Source: Geodermatophilus sp. DSM 45219 (GTDB lineage Bacteria; Actinomycetota; Actinomycetes; Mycobacteriales; Geodermatophilaceae). Taken from it: a stretch of 64,000 nt of DNA. The notes under the pieces were generated by a model. The model searched no databases, was not told the DNA's origin, and saw only the letters and a list, made by a program, of their open reading frames with translations. Both the position numbers and the translations under genes were made by a program. Positions within the stretch are counted from its first letter, which is position 1, and the number at the start of each line of letters is the position of its first letter. The DNA lies in contig NZ_FNIQ01000007.1 of the NCBI RefSeq assembly GCF_900104025.1, positions 1-64,000 of the forward strand, given 5' to 3'. Positions 1 through 17,425 of the stretch are shown in pieces.

Positions 1-135
1 CGCTCTCGATCAATCAACCCAAAGAAACCCACAAAAAGGGGTTGTTACTTGGCACTGACTTTCGGCACGCTGTTGAGTTCTCAAGGAGCGGACGCTCACG
101 ATGCCCGGCCCGGTGAGGCCATCGATCGCGGCGGC
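1..135 (-). other. 5' leader of an rRNA operon (16S gene lies left of the window)
   Basis: Read on the minus strand, positions 62-89 give TTGAGAACTCAACAGCGTGC, the conserved leader motif found upstream of 16S in mycobacteria and other actinobacteria (boxA region, antitermination and RNase III processing). It is followed by an AT-richer stretch (1-60) typical of pre-16S leaders. A tyrS gene directly upstream in the same direction matches the known tyrS-rrn order of mycobacterial rrnB. A 16S-23S spacer can contain similar motifs, but the tandem promoters just upstream argue for a leader. No part of the mature 16S is visible. Confidence 0.75.
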
Positions 136-141
136 TGTTCC

Positions 142-169
142 ACGTTACGCCGCTCTCCGTGTCCGTCAA
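142..169 (-). promoter_or_regulatory. rrn promoter P2 (proximal)
   Basis: On the minus strand: -35 TTGACG (164-169), 16-base spacer, -10 TAACGT (142-147). Both hexamers are close to the housekeeping sigma consensus, which is rare by chance in DNA this GC-rich. It would start transcription about 50 bases before the leader motif. Confidence 0.5.
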
Positions 170-342
170 GCGGCGGGTCCAGGACCCGGGCTCGGCGCTC
201 GGAGCGGCAGTGCCCGGTGCAACGAGCGTCCCCCGGGTGGTGTTCCTGGGGCCCGCTGAGTTGCCGGGCAGGCGGCGCCTGGTCCGACCTGCGGGCGGTG
301 ACTCGGTCTCCGTCCCGCTCCGGTCTCGCCGGGCGCAGAGAG

Positions 343-372
343 AAGTTACGTCGGTGTCGTCCGGGCTGTCAA
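343..372 (-). promoter_or_regulatory. rrn promoter P1 (distal)
   Basis: On the minus strand: perfect -35 TTGACA (367-372), 18-base spacer, -10 TAACTT (343-348). It lies 11 bases after the tyrS terminator-like stem, so the rRNA operon has its own promoter rather than relying on tyrS read-through. Together with P2 this gives the tandem-promoter layout usual for actinobacterial rrn operons. Confidence 0.6.
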
Positions 373-383
373 ACCGGCCCGGG

Positions 384-419
384 GTGACGGTCGACACCCG
401 GGTGGAACGGCACCGTCAC
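384..419 (-). terminator. terminator-like stem after tyrS
   Basis: Perfect 8-base inverted repeat GTGACGGT (384-391) and ACCGTCAC (412-419) that includes the tyrS stop codon. There is no U-tract, as is common in actinobacteria. It separates tyrS from the rrn promoters. Confidence 0.45.
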
Positions 420-1711
420 ACGCCGTTCACCTGGGCCGACCCGCGCCGGACCCCGGCCACCGAGCGCTTGCCCCGGCGGAGCACCAGCCAGCCGCCGGGG
501 AGCCAGTCGCCGTCCCCCGGCACGGTGTCGGCGTCGGTCACCCGCTCGTTGTTGAGGTAGGCGCCGCCCTCCTTCACGGTGCGCCGGGCCTCGGACAGGC
601 TGCTGACCAGACCGGTCTGCTGCAGCAGCGCCGCGACGGTCGGCGTCCTCCCGTCGACGGTGACGCTGCCGGCCTCCTGCAGGGCGGCGCCCAGCGTCTC
701 CGGTCCCAGGGCGGACAGGTCGTCACGGCCGAAGAGCGCGCGGCCGGCGGCCTCCGCCTGGCGGAGCTCGTCCTCACCGTGCACGAGGCGGGTCAGCTCC
801 TCGGCCAGTGCCCGCTGCAGCGCGCGGGCGGCGGGGCGCTCCACCGACTCGGCGATCAGCGCCTCGACGTCCTCGGCCGGGCGCTCGGAGTACAGCGGCA
901 GCCAGGCGCGGGCGTCGGCGTCGTCGGCGTTGAGCCAGAACTGGAAGAACGCGTAGGGCGAGGTGAGCACCGGGTCGAGCCAGACCGCGCCGCCCTCGGT
1001 CTTGCCGAACTTGGTGCCGTCGGACTTGGTGACCAGCGGGGTGGACAGCGCGTGCACCGTCGCGCCCTCGGTCCGGCGCACGAGGTCGATGCCGGCGGTC
1101 AGGTTGCCCCACTGGTCCGAGCCGCCGGTCTGCAGCGTCACGCCGTGGCGGCGGAAGAGCTCGCGGTAGTCGTTGGCCTGCAGGATCTGGTAGCTGAACT
1201 CGGTGTAGCTGATCCCCGCTTCGGAGTTGAGCCGGGCGGCGACCGCCTCCTTGGCCAGCATCCGGCCGACCCGGAAGTGCTTGCCGATGTCGCGCAGGAA
1301 GTCGATCGCGGTCAGGGGCGCCGTCCAGTCGAGGTTGTCGACGTAGACCGGTCCCCTCAGGCCCTCCTGCTCCGCCGGCACCTCGAGGAAAGGGGCCACC
1401 TGGGTGCGGATGCTGTCCACCCAGCCGGCGACGGTGTCGCGGTCGTTGAGCTGGCGCTCCGCGGTCGGCCGGGGGTCGCCGATCAGGCCGGTCGCGCCGC
1501 CGACCAGGACGACGGGCTGGTGCCCGGCCCGCTGCAGCGCCCGCAGCACCATGAACTGCAGCAGGTGGCCGACGTGCAGGCTGGGCGCCGTCGGGTCGAA
1601 GCCGGCGTAGTAGGTGACCGGTCCGGCGGCCAGGTGGGCGCGCAGGGCGTCCTCGTCGGTGCTCTGGGCGATCAGCCCGCGGCGGTGCAGCTCGTCGATC
1701 ACGTCGATCAC
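416..1711 (-). CDS. tyrS: tyrosyl-tRNA synthetase
   Basis: Charges tRNA-Tyr with tyrosine in the cytoplasm; class I aminoacyl-tRNA synthetase. The HIGH motif appears as HVGH in PSLHVGHL near the N-terminus and the KMSKS loop as KFGKT after KSDGT. The last ~70 residues form an S4 RNA-binding domain. I chose the GTG at 1711 (431 aa, protein begins VIDVIDELHRRGL), since family members begin at this point; an upstream ATG at 1753 would add 14 Pro/Gly-rich residues that look non-homologous. The stop of the preceding glycosylase gene is only 4 bases upstream, so the two are probably cotranscribed. Identification is firm; only the start is open. Confidence 0.95.
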   Translation of the reverse strand: MIDVIDELHRRGLIAQSTDEDALRAHLAAGPVTYYAGFDPTAPSLHVGHLLQFMVLRALQRAGHQPVVLVGGATGLIGDPRPTAERQLNDRDTVAGWVDSIRTQVAPFLEVPAEQEGLRGPVYVDNLDWTAPLTAIDFLRDIGKHFRVGRMLAKEAVAARLNSEAGISYTEFSYQILQANDYRELFRRHGVTLQTGGSDQWGNLTAGIDLVRRTEGATVHALSTPLVTKSDGTKFGKTEGGAVWLDPVLTSPYAFFQFWLNADDADARAWLPLYSERPAEDVEALIAESVERPAARALQRALAEELTRLVHGEDELRQAEAAGRALFGRDDLSALGPETLGAALQEAGSVTVDGRTPTVAALLQQTGLVSSLSEARRTVKEGGAYLNNERVTDADTVPGDGDWLPGGWLVLRRGKRSVAGVRRGSAQVNGV

Positions 1712-1715
1712 GGGC

Positions 1716-4381
<2,666 letters not shown>

Positions 4382-4382
4382 T

Positions 4383-4446
4383 CACGAGTGCTCCAGGAGG
4401 CGCGAAGGACGTGCGCCCTCCGGGGCGCGACGGGCGACGGCCGGTC
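4383..4446 (-). repeat. argF-argR gap with duplicated argF tail and hairpin
   Basis: The last 18 bases of argF, read as CTCCTGGAGCACTCATGA on the minus strand (4447-4464), recur 64 bases downstream as CTCCTGGAGCACTCGTGA (ending at 4383), one mismatch. Both copies encode the same tail, LLEHS or LEHS plus stop. Between them is a perfect hairpin, GCGCCC (4413-4418) with GGGCGC (4423-4428), which may act as an attenuator or processing site before argR. Confidence 0.5.
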
Positions 4447-6565
<2,119 letters not shown>

Positions 6566-6569
<4 letters not shown>

Positions 6570-7569
6570 GCCGGCTCCTCCCCGGTGGTGCCGCGGGCCG
6601 GGACCACCATGGTCCCGGTGCCCTCGGACGTGAACATCTCCAGCAGCAGGGCGTGCGGGGTGCGGCCGTCGACGACGGTCGCCCGGTTCACCCCGCCCTC
6701 GACCGCCCGCAGGCAGGCGGCCATCTTCGGCACCATCCCCGAGTCCAGGGTGGGCAGGATCTCGGCCAGCTCGGCGGCGTCGATCTGCTGCACCAGCGAG
6801 TCGCGGTCGGGCCAGTCGGCGTAGAGCCCCTCGACGTCGGTGAGGACGACGAGCTTCACCGCGCCCAGCGCCACGGCCACCGCCGCCGCCGCGGTGTCGG
6901 CGTTGACGTTGTGCACCACGCCGTCCGGATCCGGGGCGACCGTGGCGATCACCGGGATGTGGCCGGAGTCCAGCAGCGCCCGCACCGGCGCCGGGTCGAC
7001 CGCGACCACGTCGCCGACCAGGCCGACGTCGACCGGCTCGCCGTCCACCACCGCGGCGGTGCGCTCGGCGGTGAACAGGCCGCCGTCCTCGCCGGACAGG
7101 CCCACGGCCAGCGGGCCGTGCTGGTTGATCAGGCCGACCACCTCGGGGGTGACCTGGCCGGTGAGCACCATGCGGACGACGTCGATCGTCTCCTCGGTGG
7201 TCACCCGCAGCCCGCCGCGGAACTCGCTGGCGATGCCGAGCCGGCCGAGCATCTCGGTGATCTGCGGGCCGCCGCCGTGCACGACGACGGGCAGGATGCC
7301 GCAGGTCCGCAGGAAGACCATGTCCTCGGCGAAGGCCCGGCGGCACTCCTCGTCGACCATCGCGTGGCCGCCGTACTTGATCACCACGACGTTGCCGTGG
7401 AACTCCTTGAGCCACGGCAGCGCCCCGGTGAGCACGGCGACCTTGCGGGCGTCGCCCTCGGGGTCGTCGGTGCGCATGACCCGGCTGGTGCCGATCCGCT
7501 TGCGGACGGCGGGCACGGTGGGCGGTGCCTCCTCGACCCGGACGTCGGGCGGGGTGGGGTCCTGGGCGG

Positions 7570-7573
<4 letters not shown>
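6566..7573 (-). CDS. argB: acetylglutamate kinase
   Basis: Phosphorylates N-acetylglutamate; usual control point of the pathway through arginine feedback. Amino-acid kinase fold with [10 protein letters not shown] near residue 60, VHGGGPQI near 105, and VNADTAAAA near 220. The GTG at 7573 overlaps the argJ stop as GTGA. This start gives 335 aa, with about 40 residues before the kinase core, longer than the typical ~300; the extra N-terminal segment resembles the N-terminal helix that makes hexameric, arginine-sensitive kinases, which is an inference. Confidence 0.95.
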
Positions 7574-9795
<2,222 letters not shown>

Positions 9796-9830
9796 GGCGG
9801 GAGGGGGCCAGTAGGTGCGTTCCACGGAGG

Positions 9831-9864
9831 TCGTGCTCTGCCCACGGTGGTGGGCAGAGCACGA
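9831..9864. repeat. family B inverted repeat, copy B1
   Basis: Perfect 15-base arms TCGTGCTCTGCCCAC (9831-9845) and GTGGGCAGAGCACGA (9850-9864) around a 4-base loop. A second, closely similar element lies at 42676-42716. Here it stands between two divergent genes, argC and a BKACE-type gene, so it cannot be simply a terminator for either. Confidence 0.75.
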
Positions 9865-9900
9865 GCTGCCGCGGACTGACTCTTTCGCCACCATGCGGGT

Positions 9901-10647
9901 GTGCTGCTCGAGGCGTGTGTCAACGGTGCCCGGCGTCCTTCGCGGCACCCGGCCCTCCCCGTCACCCCGGCCCAGCTGGCGGCCGACGCCGTGGCGGTGG
10001 CGTCGGCCGGAGCCGGGGCGGTCCACCTGCACGTCAAGGACGCCCAGGGCGCGGACACCCTCGACGGCGCGGCGCTGGGCGCGGTGCTGGCGGCGGTACG
10101 GGCCGCCGTCCCCGGTGTGCCGGTGGGTGTCACCACCGGGGCGTGGGCGGCACCGGACCCGGCCGACCGGCTGGCCGCCGTCGCCGCGTGGACGGCGCTG
10201 CCCGACTTCGCGTCCGTCAACTGGCACGAGCCCGGCGCCGAGGACGTCGCCGCCCTGCTGGTGGACCGCGGCGTCGGCGTCGAGGCGGGGCTGTGGCACG
10301 CCGAGGCCGTCGAGAGCTGGCGGCGGTGGCCGGACCGCGACCGCTGCCTGCGGGTGCTCCTGGAGCTGCCCGCCGGCCTCGACGAGGCGGCGACCGGCGA
10401 GGCCGCCGACGCGCTGATCACGGGCGTGGGCACCGGACCCGGCGGACGCACCGGCGGCGGCGTCCCGGTCCTGCTGCACGGTGCGGGCAGCAGCGCCTGG
10501 CCCGCCGTGCGGCGCGCGGGCCGCCGCGGGGTGTCGACGCGGATCGGCCTGGAGGACACCCTCGAGCTGCCCGACGGCTCGCCGGCTCCCGACAACGCCG
10601 CACTGGTGCGGGCCGCCGTCGCGCTGCTACCGGGACCGGCGCAGTAG
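9901..10647 (+). CDS. BKACE-type 3-keto-5-aminohexanoate cleavage family enzyme (DUF849)
   Basis: Zn-dependent beta-keto acid cleavage enzyme family, which condenses a beta-keto acid with acetyl-CoA to give acetoacetate and a CoA ester. Visible marks: a TIM-barrel pattern with AGAVHLHVKDAQG (metal His pair HLH), GVTTGAW, and ASVNWHEPGAEDV. The usual third strand motif is present though the protein is short (248 aa, versus ~270-310). GTG start. The substrate cannot be told from sequence, and no pathway partner is adjacent. Family assignment is good, function open. Confidence 0.75.
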   Translation: MLLEACVNGARRPSRHPALPVTPAQLAADAVAVASAGAGAVHLHVKDAQGADTLDGAALGAVLAAVRAAVPGVPVGVTTGAWAAPDPADRLAAVAAWTALPDFASVNWHEPGAEDVAALLVDRGVGVEAGLWHAEAVESWRRWPDRDRCLRVLLELPAGLDEAATGEAADALITGVGTGPGGRTGGGVPVLLHGAGSSAWPAVRRAGRRGVSTRIGLEDTLELPDGSPAPDNAALVRAAVALLPGPAQ

Positions 10648-10655
10648 CTCCCGGT
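10629..10655. terminator. bidirectional terminator-like stem
   Basis: Seven-base arms ACCGGGA (10629-10635) and TCCCGGT (10649-10655) spanning the convergent stop codons of the BKACE gene and the Fic gene. Confidence 0.4.
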
Positions 10656-11857
10656 CAGCCGAGCGAGCGCCGTCCGGCCCGGACGGCGAAGGCGTCAAGG
10701 GCGGCCAGCACCTCCGGTGACTGCCACATCCGGTTGCGCGCGGCGCCGGTGAACTCGGTGAGCACGCCGGCCTCGACCAGCGGCCGGATCGGGCGCAGCG
10801 CGTTGGCCGGCGAGACACCCAGCTCCCGGGCGACGGTGGCGGCGTCGACCACCGGCTGGCGGAGCAGCAGGTCGGCCAGCCGCCAGGTGGTCGCCCCACG
10901 CCGGGCCCGCACGGTGTCCTCCCAGCCGCGCCGGACGTCGTGCAGCTCGGCGACGAGCTGTCGCGCGTTGGCGATCGCCGCGAAGGAGGCCGTGGCGAGC
11001 ATGGCGACGATGGGCACCGGATCGCCCGACCGGTAGGCGGTGAGCGTGTCGAAGTACGCGCGGGTGTCGGTGAGCAGACCCGCCGAGACCGGGACGGTGA
11101 CCCGCCGGGTGAGCCGGCCGGCGCGCAGCATCGCGTGGACGAGCGCCCGCCCGGTGCGGCCGTTGCCGTCGGCGAAGGGGTGGATCGTCTCGAACTGCGC
11201 GTGGGCGAGCGCGGCCTGGGCCAGCAGCGGCAGGTCCGTCCGCCGGGCGAAGCGGACCAGGTCCGCCATCAGCCCCGGGACGGCGTCGGCGTGCGGCGGC
11301 ACGTACTCCGCGCCGTGCGGCCCGTAGGAGTCCCCGCCGATCCAGACCGGCTCGGTGCGCCACCGCCCGGCGATGCCCGGGTCGACCGTGCGGAGCAGGG
11401 CGTCGTGCATCGCGAGGACGGCCCGCTCGTCGACGTCGTCCGCCAGGTCCAGGGCCGCCCGCATCGCGGCCACGTTGCCGACGATCTGCTGGGCGTTCCG
11501 CTTCTCCGTGCTGCCCATCTCGGCGAGGAGGACGGCCCGGGCACCCGAGGTGAGGTTCTCGATCATCGACGAGGACGCCGACTCCGACCGCAGCAGCACC
11601 ACGGCGAACGGCGCGAGCTCCGCGCCCACCTCGGCGTCGAAGCGGGCGATCTCCGCGGTGGCCTCGGCCTCCAGCGCGGCGACGTCCGACGGCAGGCCGA
11701 CCCGCACGTCGGCGATGGCGGGGACCACCGCCGCCCGGTAGGGCCCGACGTGCCGGGCGCGGACGGCCCGGGGCACCGCGTCGGCCGGGATGCCGGGAAC
11801 CCAGGGCCGCTCCTCGGCGCCGATCGCCGGCCACCGCGGGAGCACGTCCGACGACAT
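10655..11857 (-). CDS. Fic family protein (AMPylation-type) with C-terminal winged helix
   Basis: Fic proteins usually transfer AMP from ATP to target proteins. The catalytic loop HPFADGNGRTGR is complete (residues ~215-226), with the catalytic His and Mg-binding Asp. An inhibitory-helix motif of the S-x-x-x-E-N kind is seen in SSSMIENL near residue 95, placed before the Fic core, so this is a class II (N-terminal) self-inhibited enzyme. Residues ~330-390 look like a winged helix (VARELGVSPANALRPIRPLVEAG), as in many chromosomal Fic proteins with DNA-binding tails. 400 aa, ATG start, probably leaderless transcript. No toxin-antitoxin partner gene is adjacent. Target unknown. Confidence 0.9.
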   Translation of the reverse strand: MSSDVLPRWPAIGAEERPWVPGIPADAVPRAVRARHVGPYRAAVVPAIADVRVGLPSDVAALEAEATAEIARFDAEVGAELAPFAVVLLRSESASSSMIENLTSGARAVLLAEMGSTEKRNAQQIVGNVAAMRAALDLADDVDERAVLAMHDALLRTVDPGIAGRWRTEPVWIGGDSYGPHGAEYVPPHADAVPGLMADLVRFARRTDLPLLAQAALAHAQFETIHPFADGNGRTGRALVHAMLRAGRLTRRVTVPVSAGLLTDTRAYFDTLTAYRSGDPVPIVAMLATASFAAIANARQLVAELHDVRRGWEDTVRARRGATTWRLADLLLRQPVVDAATVARELGVSPANALRPIRPLVEAGVLTEFTGAARNRMWQSPEVLAALDAFAVRAGRRSLG

Positions 11858-11863
11858 CGGGTC

Positions 11864-11887
11864 ATCTTATCATCACTTGCGTCGCAA
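11864..11887 (-). promoter_or_regulatory. Fic gene promoter with small palindrome
   Basis: On the minus strand a -10-like TAAGAT (11864-11869) ends 6 bases before the ATG, the spacing of leaderless actinobacterial transcripts. Eight bases further upstream is the perfect palindrome TTGCGTCGCAA (11877-11887), which could be an operator, perhaps for the Fic protein's own winged helix. The palindrome role is a guess. Confidence 0.4.
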
Positions 11888-12006
11888 TTGACGACAGCGG
11901 CCGGGGCTCCCCTCGACGTGCCGCTCCATCCGGCACGCGTGCGCACAGCGCCACCGGGGCATGTAGCCGGTCGACGAGGGCGCCGGCCCGTCCGAGGAGT
12001 CCGCAC

Positions 12007-12888
12007 GTGAGCCCGTTCGACCGGATCGTGATCATCTTCAACCCGCACAGCACCGGCGACGCGCCGCAGTCGGCGGAGGAGCTGCACGCCGAGCTGACCC
12101 GCCGGCTGCCAGCCGTACCGGTGGAGCTGTGCCCCACCCAGCACGCTGGGCACGCCCGCGACCTGGCACGCGAGGCGGCCCGCACCGGGCGCCCGCTGCT
12201 GGTCTCGGTGAGCGGCGACGGCGGGTACAACGAGGTCGTCGACGGCGTCATGCAGGCCGGGAACGGCGAGGCCGTGTGCGCGGTGCGGGCGGCGGGCAAC
12301 GCCAACGACCACCGCCGGACGACGCGGCGGCGACCCCTGGCCGACGCCGTCGTGGCCGGCGACGTCCGCCGGATCGACCTGCTGCGGCTGACCATCGGCA
12401 GCGGGGACGCCGCGCAGGTCCGGTACGCGCACTCCTACATCGGCGTCGGCCTGACCCCGGTGGTCGCCGTCGACCTGGAGGAGGGCGGGAAGGGGTCGTG
12501 GAAGGAGATCGTGACCGTGGTGCGGTCCTTCTCCCGGTTCCGGCCGTTCCCGATCAGGCTCGAGGACGGCAGGCGGCGCACCATCGACAGCCTGGTGTTC
12601 GCCAACATCGACCAGATGGCCAAGTACGCGACGCTCAGCGAGGGCGGCCGCCCCGACGACGGTCGGTTCGAGGTGATCACGCAGCGGCGCACCGGCAAGC
12701 TCCAGGTGCTGGGGACGCTCATCCGGGCGGCGACCCGCGGACTCGGTCCGCAACCCAGCGCCACCCACTACGCGTTCACGGCACTCGCGCCGATGCCGCT
12801 GCAGCTGGACGGCGAGCTGGTGGAGCTGGAGGCGGGCACCACCGTCGCCGTCGACATCGCACCGCGGGCGCTGGCCACGGTGTTCTGA
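12007..12888 (+). CDS. diacylglycerol kinase / sphingosine kinase-like protein with altered nucleotide motifs
   Basis: Resembles the YegS/BmrU/LCB5 lipid kinase family: starts with IVIIFNPHSTG (family NPxSG), and has SVSGDGGYNEVVDGVM where typical members have GGDGTxNE. The usual GTGNDFAR segment reads AAGNANDHRR. The C-terminal beta domain with PMPLQLDGEL (family PhQhDGE) is intact. 293 aa, GTG start. Family membership is likely, but the two changed loops mean catalytic activity is uncertain; it could be a kinase of different specificity or a non-catalytic relative. Stands alone between divergent Fic and convergent SDR genes. Confidence 0.7.
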   Translation: MSPFDRIVIIFNPHSTGDAPQSAEELHAELTRRLPAVPVELCPTQHAGHARDLAREAARTGRPLLVSVSGDGGYNEVVDGVMQAGNGEAVCAVRAAGNANDHRRTTRRRPLADAVVAGDVRRIDLLRLTIGSGDAAQVRYAHSYIGVGLTPVVAVDLEEGGKGSWKEIVTVVRSFSRFRPFPIRLEDGRRRTIDSLVFANIDQMAKYATLSEGGRPDDGRFEVITQRRTGKLQVLGTLIRAATRGLGPQPSATHYAFTALAPMPLQLDGELVELEAGTTVAVDIAPRALATVF

Positions 12889-12901
12889 AAGGCTACCGGG
12901 G

Positions 12902-13760
12902 TCAGGCCAGCGGGTCGCCGTCCCCGTAGGGCTGCAGGCGCAGCTGCCGGGCCGCGCCGTCCGGGGTGGTGGCCCGCAGGACGGCGAGGTCGTCGGCGCC
13001 GGCCCGGAGGAACCGGCCGGACCACTGGTCGAGCTCACCGGCGGCGATCGCGGCGACCAGCTCCACGACGAGCTCGGGCGGCGTCCAGTCGGTGAAGCCC
13101 TGCCACATCGGCATGGCGCGGGTCATCGGGGTGTCCACGACGCCCGGCGCCACGTCGAACACCCGCACGTCCAGGCCCTCCAGGGCGCCGGCCAGTGCCT
13201 CGGTCATCCGCATCAGGCCGGTCTTGGCCACCGAGTACGCCGAGTACTCCGGGCGGGCCCGCACGCCCATCCCGCTGGCGATGTCGACGACCCGGCCGCG
13301 GTTGCGCAGCACCATCCACGGGACGACGGCGCGGGCGAGCAGGAAGGCCCCGCGGACGTGGCTCTCCACGACCGCCCACCACTGGTCGGGGTCGGCCTCC
13401 CAGAGCGGCTCCTCGGCCGCGTCGATCAGCCCGGCGTTGTTGACCAGCAGGTCGACCGGGCCGAGTTCCTCGCGGACCCGCGCCACGGCGTCGTCCACGG
13501 CGGCCCGGTCGGTGACGTCGGCGGCCACGGCGAGGGTGCGGGCACCGGTGGCGGCGGTGACCTCGTCCATCGCCGCCGCCAGCCGGTCGCCGTTCCGGGC
13601 CAGGCCCGCCACGGCCATGCCGCGGGAGGCCAGCCCGTCCACCAGGTGCCGGCCGATCCCGGTCGACGCCCCGGTGACCAGCGCGACCTGACCGGCGAGT
13701 GCTGTGGCCCCGTCCCGGGTCCGGCCCTGAGCCTGCGAAGGGTGGGGAGGACGGGGTCCT

Positions 13761-13768
<8 letters not shown>
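12902..13768 (-). CDS. short-chain dehydrogenase/reductase
   Basis: Classical SDR: cofactor loop TGASTGIG, NNAG motif (LVNNAGLID), catalytic Ser in DIASGMGV and YSVAK (YxxxK). The protein could reduce or oxidise an unknown carbonyl/alcohol with NAD(P). The only in-frame start is the GTG at 13768, which overlaps the last codons of pheT and makes the first ~22 residues (Pro/Gly/Arg-rich) be read through the family C terminator-like element. No ATG, GTG or TTG lies between that element and the Rossmann motif, so either this start is used or translation begins at a rare codon. Confidence 0.85.
13706..13758 (-). repeat. family C stop-codon-anchored hairpin, copy C1 (after pheT)
   Basis: Begins 2 bases after the pheT TGA on the minus strand. 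Outer stem GGCCCCGTCC (13706-13715) pairs with GGACGGGGTC (13749-13758), 9 of 10 plus a G-T pair. The loop side shares the family core CACCC-TTCGCAGGCTC-GGG. Probably the terminator of pheST, although the following SDR gene appears to read through it. Confidence 0.7.
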
Positions 13769-17392
<3,624 letters not shown>

Positions 17393-17425
17393 TCAACGGG
17401 GGACGGCGGCGTCCGATGGGAGGAC

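Noticed and set aside
1-415. Possible 16S rRNA or coding frames (112-133 aa) in the first 415 bases
   Set aside because: No 16S start sequence is present; the frames overlap rrn promoters and leader and show no protein-like pattern.
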